Source: Bog-375 sp049698695 (GTDB taxonomy: Bacteria > Acidobacteriota > Terriglobia > Bryobacterales > Bryobacteraceae). From it: DNA of 64,000 nucleotides. The notes beneath the pieces are model-generated. The model had not been told where the DNA came from. It ran no database searches and saw only the letters and a program-made list of their open reading frames with translations. Positions 8,536-15,797 of this stretch are shown here, in pieces. A program made the position numbers and the translations under genes. Numbering within the stretch: position 1 is the first letter of the stretch; every line of letters starts with the position of its first letter. The stretch covers positions 27,058 through 91,057 of the forward strand of contig JBAVYH010000169.1 in NCBI GenBank assembly GCA_049698695.1, given 5' to 3'.

Positions 8536-8580
8536 TTGCAAACCCAGATCGAATGATGTTATCGTTAAACAACGATAAGC
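8536..8580 (+). promoter_or_regulatory. Predicted ArsR operator and overlapping promoter
   Basis: A perfect inverted repeat, TTATCGTT-AAAC-AACGATAA, lies at 8559-8578, two bases before the arsR start codon. A possible -35 TTGCAA (8536-8541) and -10 TTATCG (8559-8564) are 17 bp apart, so the left arm would cover the -10 and the whole repeat the transcription start. This is where an autorepressing ArsR would bind. The start codon has no clear ribosome site, so the arsR message may have a very short leader. The palindrome is certain; the promoter elements are a guess. Confidence 0.6.
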
Positions 8581-8931
8581 ATGCCTAAACGATCCAAGGG
8601 TGACCTCTGCTGCCCTCCAAGCTCGACGCCACGCGAGATGAGTCTGCCGACCCTCGAAGGTGCCGAAGCCGACGAGGAGTTGGCGAAGCTGGCGAAGGCG
8701 ATCGGGCATCCTGCACGAGTTCGCATCCTCCGCCTGCTGTCGCGTAGGGAAGCGCGCGTCTGCAGCCAGATTGTGGATGAGCTGCCTTTGGCGCAATCGA
8801 CCGTTTCCGAACATCTGCGCATTTTGAAGGAAGCCGGCCTGGTGCGATGTGCTCAGGATGGCGCGCGCGTCGGCTATTGCATCGATTTCGACGGTTTGCG
8901 GCGCCTCAAAGCCCTGGCTGCCATCATCTGA
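8581..8931 (+). CDS. arsR: ArsR/SmtB-family metalloid-sensing repressor
   Basis: 116 residues. The winged-helix DNA-binding region runs through HPARVRILRLLS and LAQSTVSEHLRILKEAGLV. An N-terminal cysteine pair (C10-C11, DLCCPP) plus C61 (ARVCSQI) resembles the N-terminal CC plus one distant cysteine used by Corynebacterium-type ArsR, so these three are the likely arsenite ligands. C92 and C100 are further candidates. Binding of As(III) would release the repressor from the palindrome immediately upstream and turn on acr3 and arsC. The protein is complete and starts at ATG 8581. Confidence 0.9.
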   Translation: MPKRSKGDLCCPPSSTPREMSLPTLEGAEADEELAKLAKAIGHPARVRILRLLSRREARVCSQIVDELPLAQSTVSEHLRILKEAGLVRCAQDGARVGYCIDFDGLRRLKALAAII

Positions 8932-8994
8932 GGAAGTTCTTTTTTTGCTCCATTACATCGCCAATCGTCGATATTCGATTCCGAGGAGGGCCGA

Positions 8995-10083
8995 GTGACG
9001 CAAGCCATGGCTGAGAAAACGGCGCCCAAACGGCTGAACTATTTCGAGCGCTACCTCAGCGTCTGGGTGGCCGCTTGCATGATTGTGGGCGTGCTGCTGG
9101 GAAGAACGATGCCCGGCGCGGCCGACGCCCTGCGGCGCATGGAGTTCGGGGCCGGCAGCCAGATCAACGTTCCGATCGCGATTCTAATCTGGCTGATGAT
9201 CGTTCCGATGATGATGAAAGTGGATTTCGCTTCCGTCCGGCAGGTCGGCAAGCGGCCACGCGGGCTGCTGGTGACGCTCTTCGTCAATTGGCTTGTGAAG
9301 CCATTTTCCATGGCGCTCATCGCCTGGCTGTTTTTCCGGCACGTGTTCGCGGCCTGGATTCCGGCCGCGGATGCCGACCAGTACATCGCCGGCTGCATCA
9401 TCCTCGCCGCCGCGCCTTGCACCGCGATGGTCTTCGTCTGGAGTTACCTGACCGATGGCGATCCGGCCTATACGCTGGTCCAGGTCTCATTGAACGATCT
9501 CATCATGCTGTTCCTGTTCGCTCCCATCGTCCGGTTCCTGGTGAATGGAGCTTCCTCGTTGCACGTTCCGTTTGCCGTGCTGCTATACGCGGTGGCGATC
9601 TTCATCGTCATTCCGCTCGGCGCAGGCACGGCGTTGCGGACGTATTTCATCCGGGCACACGGCCGGGAGTGGTTCGAGAACCGGTTTCTGCCGCGCTTTG
9701 CGCCGGTGAGCATGCTCGCGTTGCTGGCAACCCTGGTACTCATCTTCGCGTTTCAGGCCGACAATATTTTCGGCAAGCCGTTTCACGTTCTGCTGATTGC
9801 CGTACCGATTCTGCTCCAGGTCTACTTCAACTCTTCGCTTGCATACGAGTTGATGCGGCTGTTCAGAGTCCGTCACGCCGTAGCCGCGCCGGGAGCGCTG
9901 ATTGGCGCGAGCAACTTTTTCGAACTGGCGGTGGCGACGGCCATTGCGCTCTTCGGACCCGGCTCCGGAGCGGCGCTGGCCACGGTTGTCGGAGTCTTGA
10001 TTGAGGTTCCAGTGATGCTATCGGTCTGCGCCGTTTGCAACCGGACCCGGCATTGGTTTCCGGAAATGGAGGGGGCCGGTTGA
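8995..10083 (+). CDS. acr3: Arsenite efflux permease, ACR3 family
   Basis: 362 residues from GTG 8995, chosen over ATG 9007 because GAGGAGG at 8983-8989 is correctly spaced for the GTG. About ten membrane helices. The key ACR3 motif with the conserved cysteine is present (AAAPCTAMVFVW, C142). SNFFELAVATAIALFG near the C-terminus matches the second conserved region of the family. It exports As(III) from the cytoplasm, driven by the membrane potential. It lies 63 bp behind arsR, and its place before a thiol-coupled arsenate reductase completes an R-B-C type operon. Confidence 0.94.
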   Translation: MTQAMAEKTAPKRLNYFERYLSVWVAACMIVGVLLGRTMPGAADALRRMEFGAGSQINVPIAILIWLMIVPMMMKVDFASVRQVGKRPRGLLVTLFVNWLVKPFSMALIAWLFFRHVFAAWIPAADADQYIAGCIILAAAPCTAMVFVWSYLTDGDPAYTLVQVSLNDLIMLFLFAPIVRFLVNGASSLHVPFAVLLYAVAIFIVIPLGAGTALRTYFIRAHGREWFENRFLPRFAPVSMLALLATLVLIFAFQADNIFGKPFHVLLIAVPILLQVYFNSSLAYELMRLFRVRHAVAAPGALIGASNFFELAVATAIALFGPGSGAALATVVGVLIEVPVMLSVCAVCNRTRHWFPEMEGAG

Positions 10084-10225
10084 GGCCGTCTGGCTGGGTC
10101 AGCGCAAGAGCGGGGAGACAGTTGGGAGGTGGCAATGAAGGAGATAGGAAAATGAAGATGCGTGTTTCCGCGAGATCGACGTCAATGGCTGGATGCCGCC
10201 GGCCGGCCCGGCGCTGGAGAGCGAT

Positions 10226-10720
10226 GTGACACCTCGACATTTCAACGTTCTGTTCCTGTGCACGGGCAATTCGGCGCGCTCCGTTATGGCAGAAACAATT
10301 TTGAATCGGAAGGGTTTCCCGAACTTCAGCGGCTATAGCGCAGGGAGCCACCCTACCGGTCGTGTCCACCCCGAGGCCCTCAGACAAATAGCGAGTGCCG
10401 ACATGCCGACGGACGGGTTGCGCAGCAAGAGTTGGGATGAGTTCGCTAGGCCCGGCGCACCTCAGATGCATTTTGTGTTTACCGTGTGTGACAGGGCGGC
10501 CAGTGAAATGTGCCCCGTGTGGCCGGGGCACCCTCTGACGGCCCGATGGGGCGTTCCCGACCCCGCAGCGGTTGAAGGAACACAGCAGCAGATTGAGCGC
10601 GCCTTCTTCGAAGCGTTCTCGATTCTGGATCGGAGGATTACTTTGTTCCTCTCCCTGCCGCTAGCCACGCTTGAGGAAGAAGTCATCCAAAGCGAGATTG
10701 ATCGAATCGGCAGACAGTAG
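10226..10720 (+). CDS. arsC: Arsenate reductase, thioredoxin-coupled type
   Basis: 164 residues from GTG 10226, which has GGAGA at 10216-10220. It belongs to the low-molecular-weight phosphatase fold: phosphate-binding loop C12-TGNSA-R18, and general acid D112 (VPDPAAVEGT). The second pair C88 and C96 (TVCDRAASEMCP) corresponds to the relay cysteines that pass the disulfide to thioredoxin. It reduces arsenate to arsenite, which Acr3 then exports. The frame is open from 10148, and ATG 10193 would be an alternative start, but it lacks a ribosome site. The 142-bp gap after acr3 has no other convincing gene. Confidence 0.93.
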   Translation: MTPRHFNVLFLCTGNSARSVMAETILNRKGFPNFSGYSAGSHPTGRVHPEALRQIASADMPTDGLRSKSWDEFARPGAPQMHFVFTVCDRAASEMCPVWPGHPLTARWGVPDPAAVEGTQQQIERAFFEAFSILDRRITLFLSLPLATLEEEVIQSEIDRIGRQ

Positions 10721-10790
10721 ACGAGCTTGCCCCAGCAGGAAGACGGATAGTCCCGGCCTGAAGCTCTGGTACGGCGTTGACAGTGGCGAA

Positions 10791-10898
10791 GTCAATGCGG
10801 CCCAGCGTGATCGCGAGAAGTGTCTGCAGGCCGGGATGGACGGGTATTTGAGCAAGCCCATTCAGGTAGCAGATCTGGCCGCGGCTCTCCGCACCGTG
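10791..10898 (+). pseudogene. Remnant of a response-regulator receiver domain
   Basis: About 36 codons read as AAQRDREKCLQAGMDGYLSKP followed by QVADLAAALRTV. This is the last third of a receiver domain, including the conserved lysine of the SKP turn, in the style of hybrid histidine kinases. No phosphoacceptor region or kinase precedes it: arsC ends at 10720. The open frame continues into unrelated sequence to 11009. It is a relic of a lost signalling gene and evidence that this junction has been rearranged. Confidence 0.7.
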
Positions 10899-11232
10899 CC
10901 CACGAGCGGGCACCAATATGACACCATCGCCGTGCTCGTGGCATCATTCCGCCATGGCGGGTGCCGCACGCGGGATGCAAGATCCACGCGGACGCGCCAC
11001 AGACCCTAAACATAGCAACGCGAGTATGTACCGCCTGGCCACACCCCTTCTATCGACGGTTGCCGCCAAAGCATTAGGTTGCTGCAGCGAAGATGTTCGG
11101 ACGGCCAACCTCAGGTTACGCTGGCCACACAAGGTTTCGACGGATGGCGGCGCGGACTCTCCGTGACTTCGAATATTGGCGCCCCGGCAGCGTTGGCACG
11201 CGCTAAGCGAGTAGCCCGGTCGGGCAAGGTCC
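10899..11232. other. Intergenic stretch without recognisable gene
   Basis: Lies between the receiver-domain relic and the rplK terminator. Short open frames on both strands show no family resemblance, signal peptide or ribosome site. Probably debris from the rearrangement that joined the ars genes to the ribosomal operon. Confidence 0.5.
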
Positions 11233-11260
11233 AAAAAAAAGCGGCGTCCGGAGACGCCGC
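11233..11260 (-). terminator. Intrinsic terminator after rplK
   Basis: On the minus strand an 8-bp perfect stem GCGGCGTC/GACGCCGC with a 4-nt loop (11241-11260) is followed directly by eight T (A-run at 11233-11240 on the plus strand). It lies 37 bp past the rplK stop. This is the only textbook intrinsic terminator I found in the window. Confidence 0.92.
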
Positions 11261-11296
11261 GCAATGCTTCAGACCAAAAACGAATCGCAGCAAAGA

Positions 11297-11725
11297 CTAT
11301 ATCACGTCCACGCCCATGCTGCGAGCGGTGCCGGCCACGCTGCGCATGGCGGCTTCCAGGTCAAAACAGTTCAGGTCCGGCATCTTGATCTTGGCAATCT
11401 CTTCCACCTGCTTCTTGCTGATCTTGCCGACCTTGTTCTTGTGCGGCTCGGCGGACCCTTTGGCCAGGTTCACGGCGCGCTTGATCAGCACCGGGACGGG
11501 CGGCGTTTTGGTGATGAAGGTGAATGAGCGGTCGGAGAAGATGGTGATCACCACGGGAATGATGAGGCCTTCCTGGTCCTTGCCCGAGGTCTTGGCGTTG
11601 AACGCCTTGCAGAAGTCCATGATGTTGACGCCCTGCGGCCCGAGCGCGGTGCCCACCGGGGGCGCCGGAGTGGCCTTGCCGGCCGGTATTTGCAGCTTCA
11701 CCTGTGCGGTAATTTTTTTTGCCAT
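11297..11725 (-). CDS. rplK: 50S ribosomal protein L11
   Basis: 142 residues, full length. N-terminal proline-rich segment PAGKATPAPPVGTALGPQG and C-terminal rRNA-binding domain (GSAEPHKNKVGKISKKQVEEIA, RSMGVDVI) are typical. L11 binds the GTPase-associated region of 23S rRNA and is needed for the stringent-response sensing of uncharged tRNA. It is 55 bp behind nusG and followed by a strong terminator. The rplA gene that normally comes next is absent, so the usual rplKAJL-rpoBC linkage is broken here. Confidence 0.97.
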   Translation of the reverse strand: MAKKITAQVKLQIPAGKATPAPPVGTALGPQGVNIMDFCKAFNAKTSGKDQEGLIIPVVITIFSDRSFTFITKTPPVPVLIKRAVNLAKGSAEPHKNKVGKISKKQVEEIAKIKMPDLNCFDLEAAMRSVAGTARSMGVDVI

Positions 11726-11780
11726 TCTTCAATTCCTCTGGCGCGGCCGGCTGACGATCGCACGTCGTCCGCCCGCGGTA

Positions 11781-12602
11781 TTAAGCTTTTTCGACCTGTA
11801 GAAACTCCAGTTCGACGGGCGTGGACCGGCCGAAGATAGTGACCATCACGCGCAGCGTGCCGCGTTCCGTGTTGACCTCGTCCACCTTGCCCGAAAAGTT
11901 GGCGAACGGGCCATCCACGATGCGCACCGAATCGTTCTTTTCGAACGTCATCTTGGGGCGAGGCCGCTCGGCGGAAGACGCCTGGCGGTACAGAATCTGG
12001 TTGACTTCATCCGCGCTCAGCGGAACCGGCGAGTTGCCGCCGCCGACGAAGCCGGTGACGCGCGGCGTGTTCTTCACGGCGTGCCACAGCTCGTCGTTCA
12101 TTTCCATTTCCACCAGCACGTAGCCGGGATAGACCAGGCGGCGGCTGGTGACCTTCTTGCCGTTGCGCAGCTCCACCACTTCCTCGGTCGGAATCAGAAT
12201 CTGGCCAATCTTATCGGCGAAACCGAACGCTTCCGATCGCGTTTGCAGCGATTCCTTCACCTTGTTCTCGAAGCCGGAGTAAGTGTGAATGATGAACCAC
12301 TTCCGGGGCGACGATTCGTCGTAGGCCGGAGGCACGGCGGGCGCCTCGGCGGCAGGTTCCTCGGTTTCAGCGGCTGGGGCGGCAACTTCGGCGACAGGTT
12401 CCTCCGGTTCGGCGGGGACTGCGGCGGTTTCGGCGGGCTCGGCCTCCGGCACCGCTTCCGAAACAGCTTCGACGGGCGCTGCCTCCGTCGCGGTTTCGGA
12501 AGGGACCTCCGCCGGTAAAGACTCTTCCGGCGCTGCCTGCTCCTCTACCGGTTCGGCCGCGGGCTGCTCGTCAATGTGCACGTTGTCGTCGCCTTCCATC
12601 AT
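11781..12602 (-). CDS. nusG: Transcription factor NusG with long acidic N-terminal extension
   Basis: 273 residues, compared with about 180 in E. coli. The NGN domain starts at about residue 100 (RKWFIIHTYSGFE) and binds the RNA polymerase clamp. The KOW domain is near 218-240 (NDSVRIVDGPFANFSG) and can contact S10 or Rho. The first 95 residues are an extension made almost only of Glu, Ala, Pro and Val (for example EEPVAEVAAPAAETEEPAAE) and are probably disordered and strongly acidic. Two methionines start the frame (12602, 12599). It sits 4 bp behind secE, the universal partner order. Confidence 0.96.
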   Translation of the reverse strand: MMEGDDNVHIDEQPAAEPVEEQAAPEESLPAEVPSETATEAAPVEAVSEAVPEAEPAETAAVPAEPEEPVAEVAAPAAETEEPAAEAPAVPPAYDESSPRKWFIIHTYSGFENKVKESLQTRSEAFGFADKIGQILIPTEEVVELRNGKKVTSRRLVYPGYVLVEMEMNDELWHAVKNTPRVTGFVGGGNSPVPLSADEVNQILYRQASSAERPRPKMTFEKNDSVRIVDGPFANFSGKVDEVNTERGTLRVMVTIFGRSTPVELEFLQVEKA

Positions 12603-12606
12603 CCGG

Positions 12607-12825
12607 CTACCTGGTGAAGAACGAAAGAATTCCCTTGACGCCCCGGGAGAGTATGGAGTCCACCACCCAGAAATAAGCGGCGAAAGCGAAGACCGCGAAA
12701 ATCACCACTCCGGTGTTGCCTTCCACCTGCTTCCGGGTCGGCCAGGAGACGAGGCGCATCTCAAGCTTCAACTCGTTGATGTATTCCTTGGTGGCCTGCA
12801 ACCAATTCTTCTTCTCATCGGCCAT
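12607..12825 (-). CDS. secE: Preprotein translocase subunit SecE
   Basis: 72 residues with a single C-terminal membrane helix (about 41-62) after a conserved amphipathic segment (EMRLVSWPTRKQVEGNT). The SWP motif is the family hallmark. SecE clamps the two halves of SecY in the inner-membrane translocon. It is located between tRNA-Trp and nusG on the same strand, as in many bacteria. Confidence 0.95.
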   Translation of the reverse strand: MADEKKNWLQATKEYINELKLEMRLVSWPTRKQVEGNTGVVIFAVFAFAAYFWVVDSILSRGVKGILSFFTR

Positions 12826-12868
12826 AACGCTTGCTTGCTCCTGACTCGCTACCGGCGAAACGGGTGAT

Positions 12869-12943
12869 TGGCAGGGGCGGAGGGATTCGAACCCCCACTC
12901 GCGGTTTTGGAGACCGCTGGTCTGCCGTTAAACCTACGCCCCT
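12869..12943 (-). tRNA. trnW: tRNA-Trp (anticodon CCA)
   Basis: Full cloverleaf: acceptor AGGGGCG/CGCCCCT, anticodon loop CTCCAAA giving CCA, T-loop GTTCGAATC, and an encoded 3' CCA (12869-12871). It lies between rpmG and secE, a position shared with many bacteria. Confidence 0.95.
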
Positions 12944-12995
12944 GGGTCACTTCCCCCGTGGCGGGGGCCCGGCTCGTTCTCACCCGATTCCCATT

Positions 12996-13148
12996 CTACT
13001 TGATTTCCTTGTGCGGCTGGTGTTTCCGGCAGTGCCGGCAGAACTTCTTCATTTCCAGCCGCTCGGTGGTGATTTTCTTGTTCTTGGTCGAAGTGTAGTT
13101 GCGATTCTTACACTCCTCGCACTGGAAAGTAATGATCTCGCGAGGCAT
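12996..13148 (-). CDS. rpmG: 50S ribosomal protein L33
   Basis: 50 residues from ATG 13148, which has AAAGGAGC just upstream. The zinc-binding form with four cysteines is seen (CEEC at 10-13 and CRHC near 37-40). The frame is open for 15 more codons upstream, but the ribosome site fixes the start. Located before tRNA-Trp and secE in the translation operon. Confidence 0.95.
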   Translation of the reverse strand: MPREIITFQCEECKNRNYTSTKNKKITTERLEMKKFCRHCRKHQPHKEIK

Positions 13149-13165
13149 TTTGATTGCTCCTTTCG

Positions 13166-13434
13166 CTATTGTGCCTGTTCGCGGGCCGGACATGCCCCGT
13201 ACAAACGTTGCCGCTCAGCCAGACCTGCTCGGCTCTTCAGGAACCGTTCCGGTTGCCGGCTTCGCTGCGCGACCCAAACTCCTCGAGGGCGATTAACTCC
13301 CAAAGCTTAAAACTGCTGGTCCAACGCCCTGTCTTCGTATTGTGCTCATGAAGACACCGCTCTACATCCGAACTCATTCCGATGTAGTGACGCCCAGTCG
13401 GAATACTCCGCAGGACGTAAACAAACCACTGCAA
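13166..13434 (-). pseudogene. GIY-YIG endonuclease-domain gene with frameshift
   Basis: On the minus strand WFVYVLRS and GRHYIGMSSDVERCLHEHN give a clear GIY-YIG N-terminal half, with the conserved tyrosines and the arginine region. The first frame ends at 13237 after RSEAGNRNGS. A shift of one base near 13250 restores PERFLKSRAGLAERQRLYG, the expected C-terminal helix with ERFLKS, and continues to a stop at 13166-13168. So it is a small (about 85-90 aa) single-domain GIY-YIG protein broken by one frameshift, or a sequencing error. The likely TTG start at 13434 lies 5 bp past the first pseudo-tRNA unit. Confidence 0.6.
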
Positions 13435-13438
13435 ATTC

Positions 13439-13505
13439 TGGAGCCGTTGACCAGGATTGAACCGATGACCTTCCGTTACGGACGCTCCACCGATCAACTG
13501 CTATA
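13439..13505 (-). pseudogene. tRNA-Thr-derived pseudo-tRNA, unit 1
   Basis: The 3' half matches the intact tRNA-Thr at 13582-13657 (TCAATCCTGGTCAACGGCTCCA ending, given here in part). The anticodon arm is collapsed to TCCG-TAA-CGGA, with no 7-nt loop, and the 5' acceptor strand is lost (GATAGCAG type). Not a functional tRNA. Confidence 0.7.
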
Positions 13506-13509
13506 AAAC

Positions 13510-13576
13510 TGGAGCCGTTGACCAGGATTGAGCTGGTGACCTTCCGTTACGGACGCTCTACCGATCAAACTGCTAT
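13510..13576 (-). pseudogene. tRNA-Thr-derived pseudo-tRNA, unit 2
   Basis: Begins 71 bp after unit 1 and is nearly identical to it: same collapsed TCCG-TAA-CGGA anticodon arm, same good 3' half with CCA, same degraded 5' end. Together with the neighbours it forms a tandem array with a period of 71-74 bp. Confidence 0.7.
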
Positions 13577-13581
13577 CAAAC

Positions 13582-13657
<76 letters not shown>

Positions 13658-13669
13658 AGAACTTTCTGC

Positions 13670-13731
13670 CCGCCGGGAGCTGAACGGTGACCTTCCGATC
13701 ACGGACGCTCTACCAGCTGAGCTACAACGGC
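13670..13731 (-). pseudogene. tRNA-derived pseudo-tRNA, unit 4
   Basis: The 5' half is like tRNA-Thr (GCCGTTGTAGCTCAGCTGG), but the anticodon arm is TCCG-TGAT-CGGA and the 3' part (GTTCAGCTCCCGGCGGG) does not pair with the acceptor. A tRNA-Gly would be expected between tRNA-Tyr and tRNA-Thr; this may be its decayed or recombined form. A further fragment with the same CGCCCGCCGGGAGCTGAA follows at 13741-13758. Confidence 0.6.
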
Positions 13732-13788
13732 CAAACTCTTCGCCCGCCGGGAGCTGAATCTGCGCTCCACCGCCGGCTCTACAAACTC

Positions 13789-13877
13789 TGGTGGACGGGG
13801 GAGGATTCGAACCTCCGTAGCTCGCAAGGAGCGACAGATTTACAGTCTGTTGCCATTAGCCGCTCGGCCACCCGTCC
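13789..13877 (-). tRNA. trnY: tRNA-Tyr (anticodon GTA)
   Basis: Class II tRNA with long variable arm. Acceptor GGACGGG/CCCGTCC, anticodon loop CTGTAAA giving GTA, T-loop GTTCGAATC, encoded CCA at 13789-13791. First gene of the minus-strand tRNA/rpmG/secE/nusG/rplK block. Confidence 0.95.
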
Positions 13878-14071
13878 GGACCCGCACCGCTCCCACCCAA
13901 AGCGAGAATCATTTACGGGGAAATTCCATCATACTAAGAGCAGGAGGCTGCCGCAACCGGCTCGTGTTCAACGCTGGAAGCATGGGGTCCGCGAAAGGGG
14001 ATGGCTGCGGAGTTTGTCGAAGCGGAGCGCATGCCGGCAGCGTCCAAATCAGAAAGGGGGATGTGTCAAAG

Positions 14072-15022
14072 ATGTTGATCCGCAAGCCTGGCGACCTTCG
14101 CCAGGGAGACGTCACTCCAAATAAGGTCTACCTGGATCGGCGCAAGTTTCTGGCCGCTGCGCCGGCGGCATTCCTGACCACCTGGGAACTGCTGTCGCCC
14201 CGGAACCGCGCCTTCGCCCTATCCAGGCTCCCCAATCTGACAAAAAGCCCGTTCAGCACCACCGAGCAGCAGAACACCTTCGACCTAGTGACCCACTACA
14301 ACAACTTTTACGAATTCGGCACCGGCAAAAGCGATCCCTCGCGCAACGCGCAGAACTTCAGGACCAGCCCGTGGACGGTCTCGGTGGAAGGCGACGTCGC
14401 CAAGCCGCGCAAGTTCTCGATGGACGACATTCTCAAGCTGGCGCCGCTGGAGGAGCGTATCTACCGGCACCGCTGCGTGGAAGCCTGGTCCATCGTGGTG
14501 CCCTGGATCGGCTATTCGCTGAGCGCGTTGCTCAACCTGGTCCAGCCAACGGCGAAAGCCAAGTACGTGGCGTTCGAGAGCTACTGGGATTTGAAACAGA
14601 TGCCGCTGGCGCGGCCGGCCATGGCGGGCATTGATTTTCCGTATGTCGAGGGGCTGCGGCTGGATGAAGCCATGCACCCGCTGACGCTGCTCTGCGTCGG
14701 CATGTACGGCGAGACGCTGCCGCCGCAGGATGGCGCTCCGGTGCGGCTGGTGGTGCCGTGGAAATACGGTTTCAAGAGCATCAAATCCATCGTCAAAATC
14801 AAGCTGGTGCGCAGCCAGCCCCCCACCACGTGGAATATGGCCAACGCCCACGAATACGGCTTCTACTCCAACGTCAACCCCACGGTGGACCACCCGCGCT
14901 GGAGCCAGGCCAAGGAACAGCGTCTGCCCTCGTTCTTCAAGAACCATCCTACGCAGATGTTCAACGGCTATAACGAGGTGGCCAGCCTGTATGCGGGCAT
15001 GGATCTGCGGAAATATTATTAG
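14072..15022 (+). CDS. msrP: Methionine-sulfoxide reductase, molybdopterin catalytic subunit MsrP (YedY)
   Basis: 316 residues from ATG 14072, with AAAGGGGG at 14053-14060. Tat signal DRRKFLAAAPAAF (R23-R24). The sulfite-oxidase fold holds molybdopterin, and the Mo-ligand cysteine is C135 (RHRCVEAWS). MEDPHE-like and WKYGFKSIKSI segments near the C-terminus are typical of MsrP. It repairs oxidised methionines in periplasmic proteins using electrons from MsrQ, encoded 3 bp downstream. Upstream 13878-14071 shows no gene. Confidence 0.93.
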   Translation: MLIRKPGDLRQGDVTPNKVYLDRRKFLAAAPAAFLTTWELLSPRNRAFALSRLPNLTKSPFSTTEQQNTFDLVTHYNNFYEFGTGKSDPSRNAQNFRTSPWTVSVEGDVAKPRKFSMDDILKLAPLEERIYRHRCVEAWSIVVPWIGYSLSALLNLVQPTAKAKYVAFESYWDLKQMPLARPAMAGIDFPYVEGLRLDEAMHPLTLLCVGMYGETLPPQDGAPVRLVVPWKYGFKSIKSIVKIKLVRSQPPTTWNMANAHEYGFYSNVNPTVDHPRWSQAKEQRLPSFFKNHPTQMFNGYNEVASLYAGMDLRKYY

Positions 15023-15025
15023 GCC

Positions 15026-15703
15026 ATGCTAAAGAGCCGCTGGACGAAAGTCTTCGTATTCGTGCTCTGCCTGGTGCCCTGTGGCCACCTGGTGGCCGTG
15101 GTCCTGGCGTATATTCTGCAGCCAGACCTGAGCGGTATCGTGTGGCGTTTCCTGGTGCCGACCCTGCCGCCCAATCCGCTCGACTTCTTCACTCACCTCA
15201 CCGGCAACTGGACCCTCCGCCTGATTGTGGTCACCTTGTCCATCACGCCGCTGCGCAAGCTGCTTGCGCTACCGGAGCTGATTCGCTTCCGCCGCATGAT
15301 CGGCCTGTTCGCATTCTTTTACGGCTGCCTGCACTTCCTCACGTACTTGTGGTTCGACAAGCTGTTCGATTTCCACGCAATCTGGAAGGATGTAGGCAAG
15401 CGCCCGTTCATCACCGCCGGGTTCACCGCGTTCGTGTGCATGGTTCCGCTGGCGCTCACTTCCACTAAGGGCTGGATCCGCCGCCTGGGCGGGAAGCGCT
15501 GGCAGCGGCTGCACCGGTTGATCTATGTCACCGCCGTCGCGGGCGTGGTGCACTACTACTGGCTGGTGAAATCGGACATACGCCTGCCCATGTTGTACGG
15601 CGCGCTGGTGGCTGTGCTGCTGCTCTACCGGATGGTGGTGAGCCTGATGAAGCGCGCGCAGCAGCGAACCGAGGCGGCCAAACCGGTTCCCGCCGAGACA
15701 TAG
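15026..15703 (+). CDS. msrQ: Heme-binding membrane subunit MsrQ (YedZ)
   Basis: 225 residues, about six membrane helices. Ferric-reductase-like heme ligands are visible as histidines in transmembrane context (FFTHLTGNW, GCLHFLTYLWF, LHRLIYVTAVAGVVHYYW). It takes electrons from the quinone pool and passes them to MsrP. The two genes are separated by only 3 bp. The C-terminal tail is basic and cytosolic. Confidence 0.93.
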   Translation: MLKSRWTKVFVFVLCLVPCGHLVAVVLAYILQPDLSGIVWRFLVPTLPPNPLDFFTHLTGNWTLRLIVVTLSITPLRKLLALPELIRFRRMIGLFAFFYGCLHFLTYLWFDKLFDFHAIWKDVGKRPFITAGFTAFVCMVPLALTSTKGWIRRLGGKRWQRLHRLIYVTAVAGVVHYYWLVKSDIRLPMLYGALVAVLLLYRMVVSLMKRAQQRTEAAKPVPAET

Positions 15704-15743
15704 AGGCCGTTTCGTAAGTACGATCGTGCGTCCTTGGGGACGG

Positions 15744-15772
15744 CCCGGGCCGGGCATGCGCAGCCCCTACGG
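15744..15772. repeat. GGGCCGGGCATGC-type dispersed repeat, copy 1
   Basis: Contains GGGCCGGGCATGCGCAGCCC followed by CTACGG. Related copies lie at 20714-20736 and 30754-30780; all three are intergenic. Only the GGGCCGGGCATGC core is shared by all three. Confidence 0.6.
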
Positions 15773-15797
15773 CTAAGTTCGGCGTATTAGCGGACGC

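Noticed and set aside
10135..10225. Tiny open frames between acr3 and arsC (MKEIGK, and a 25-codon frame from ATG 10152)
   Set aside because: Too short and without homology or proper spacing.
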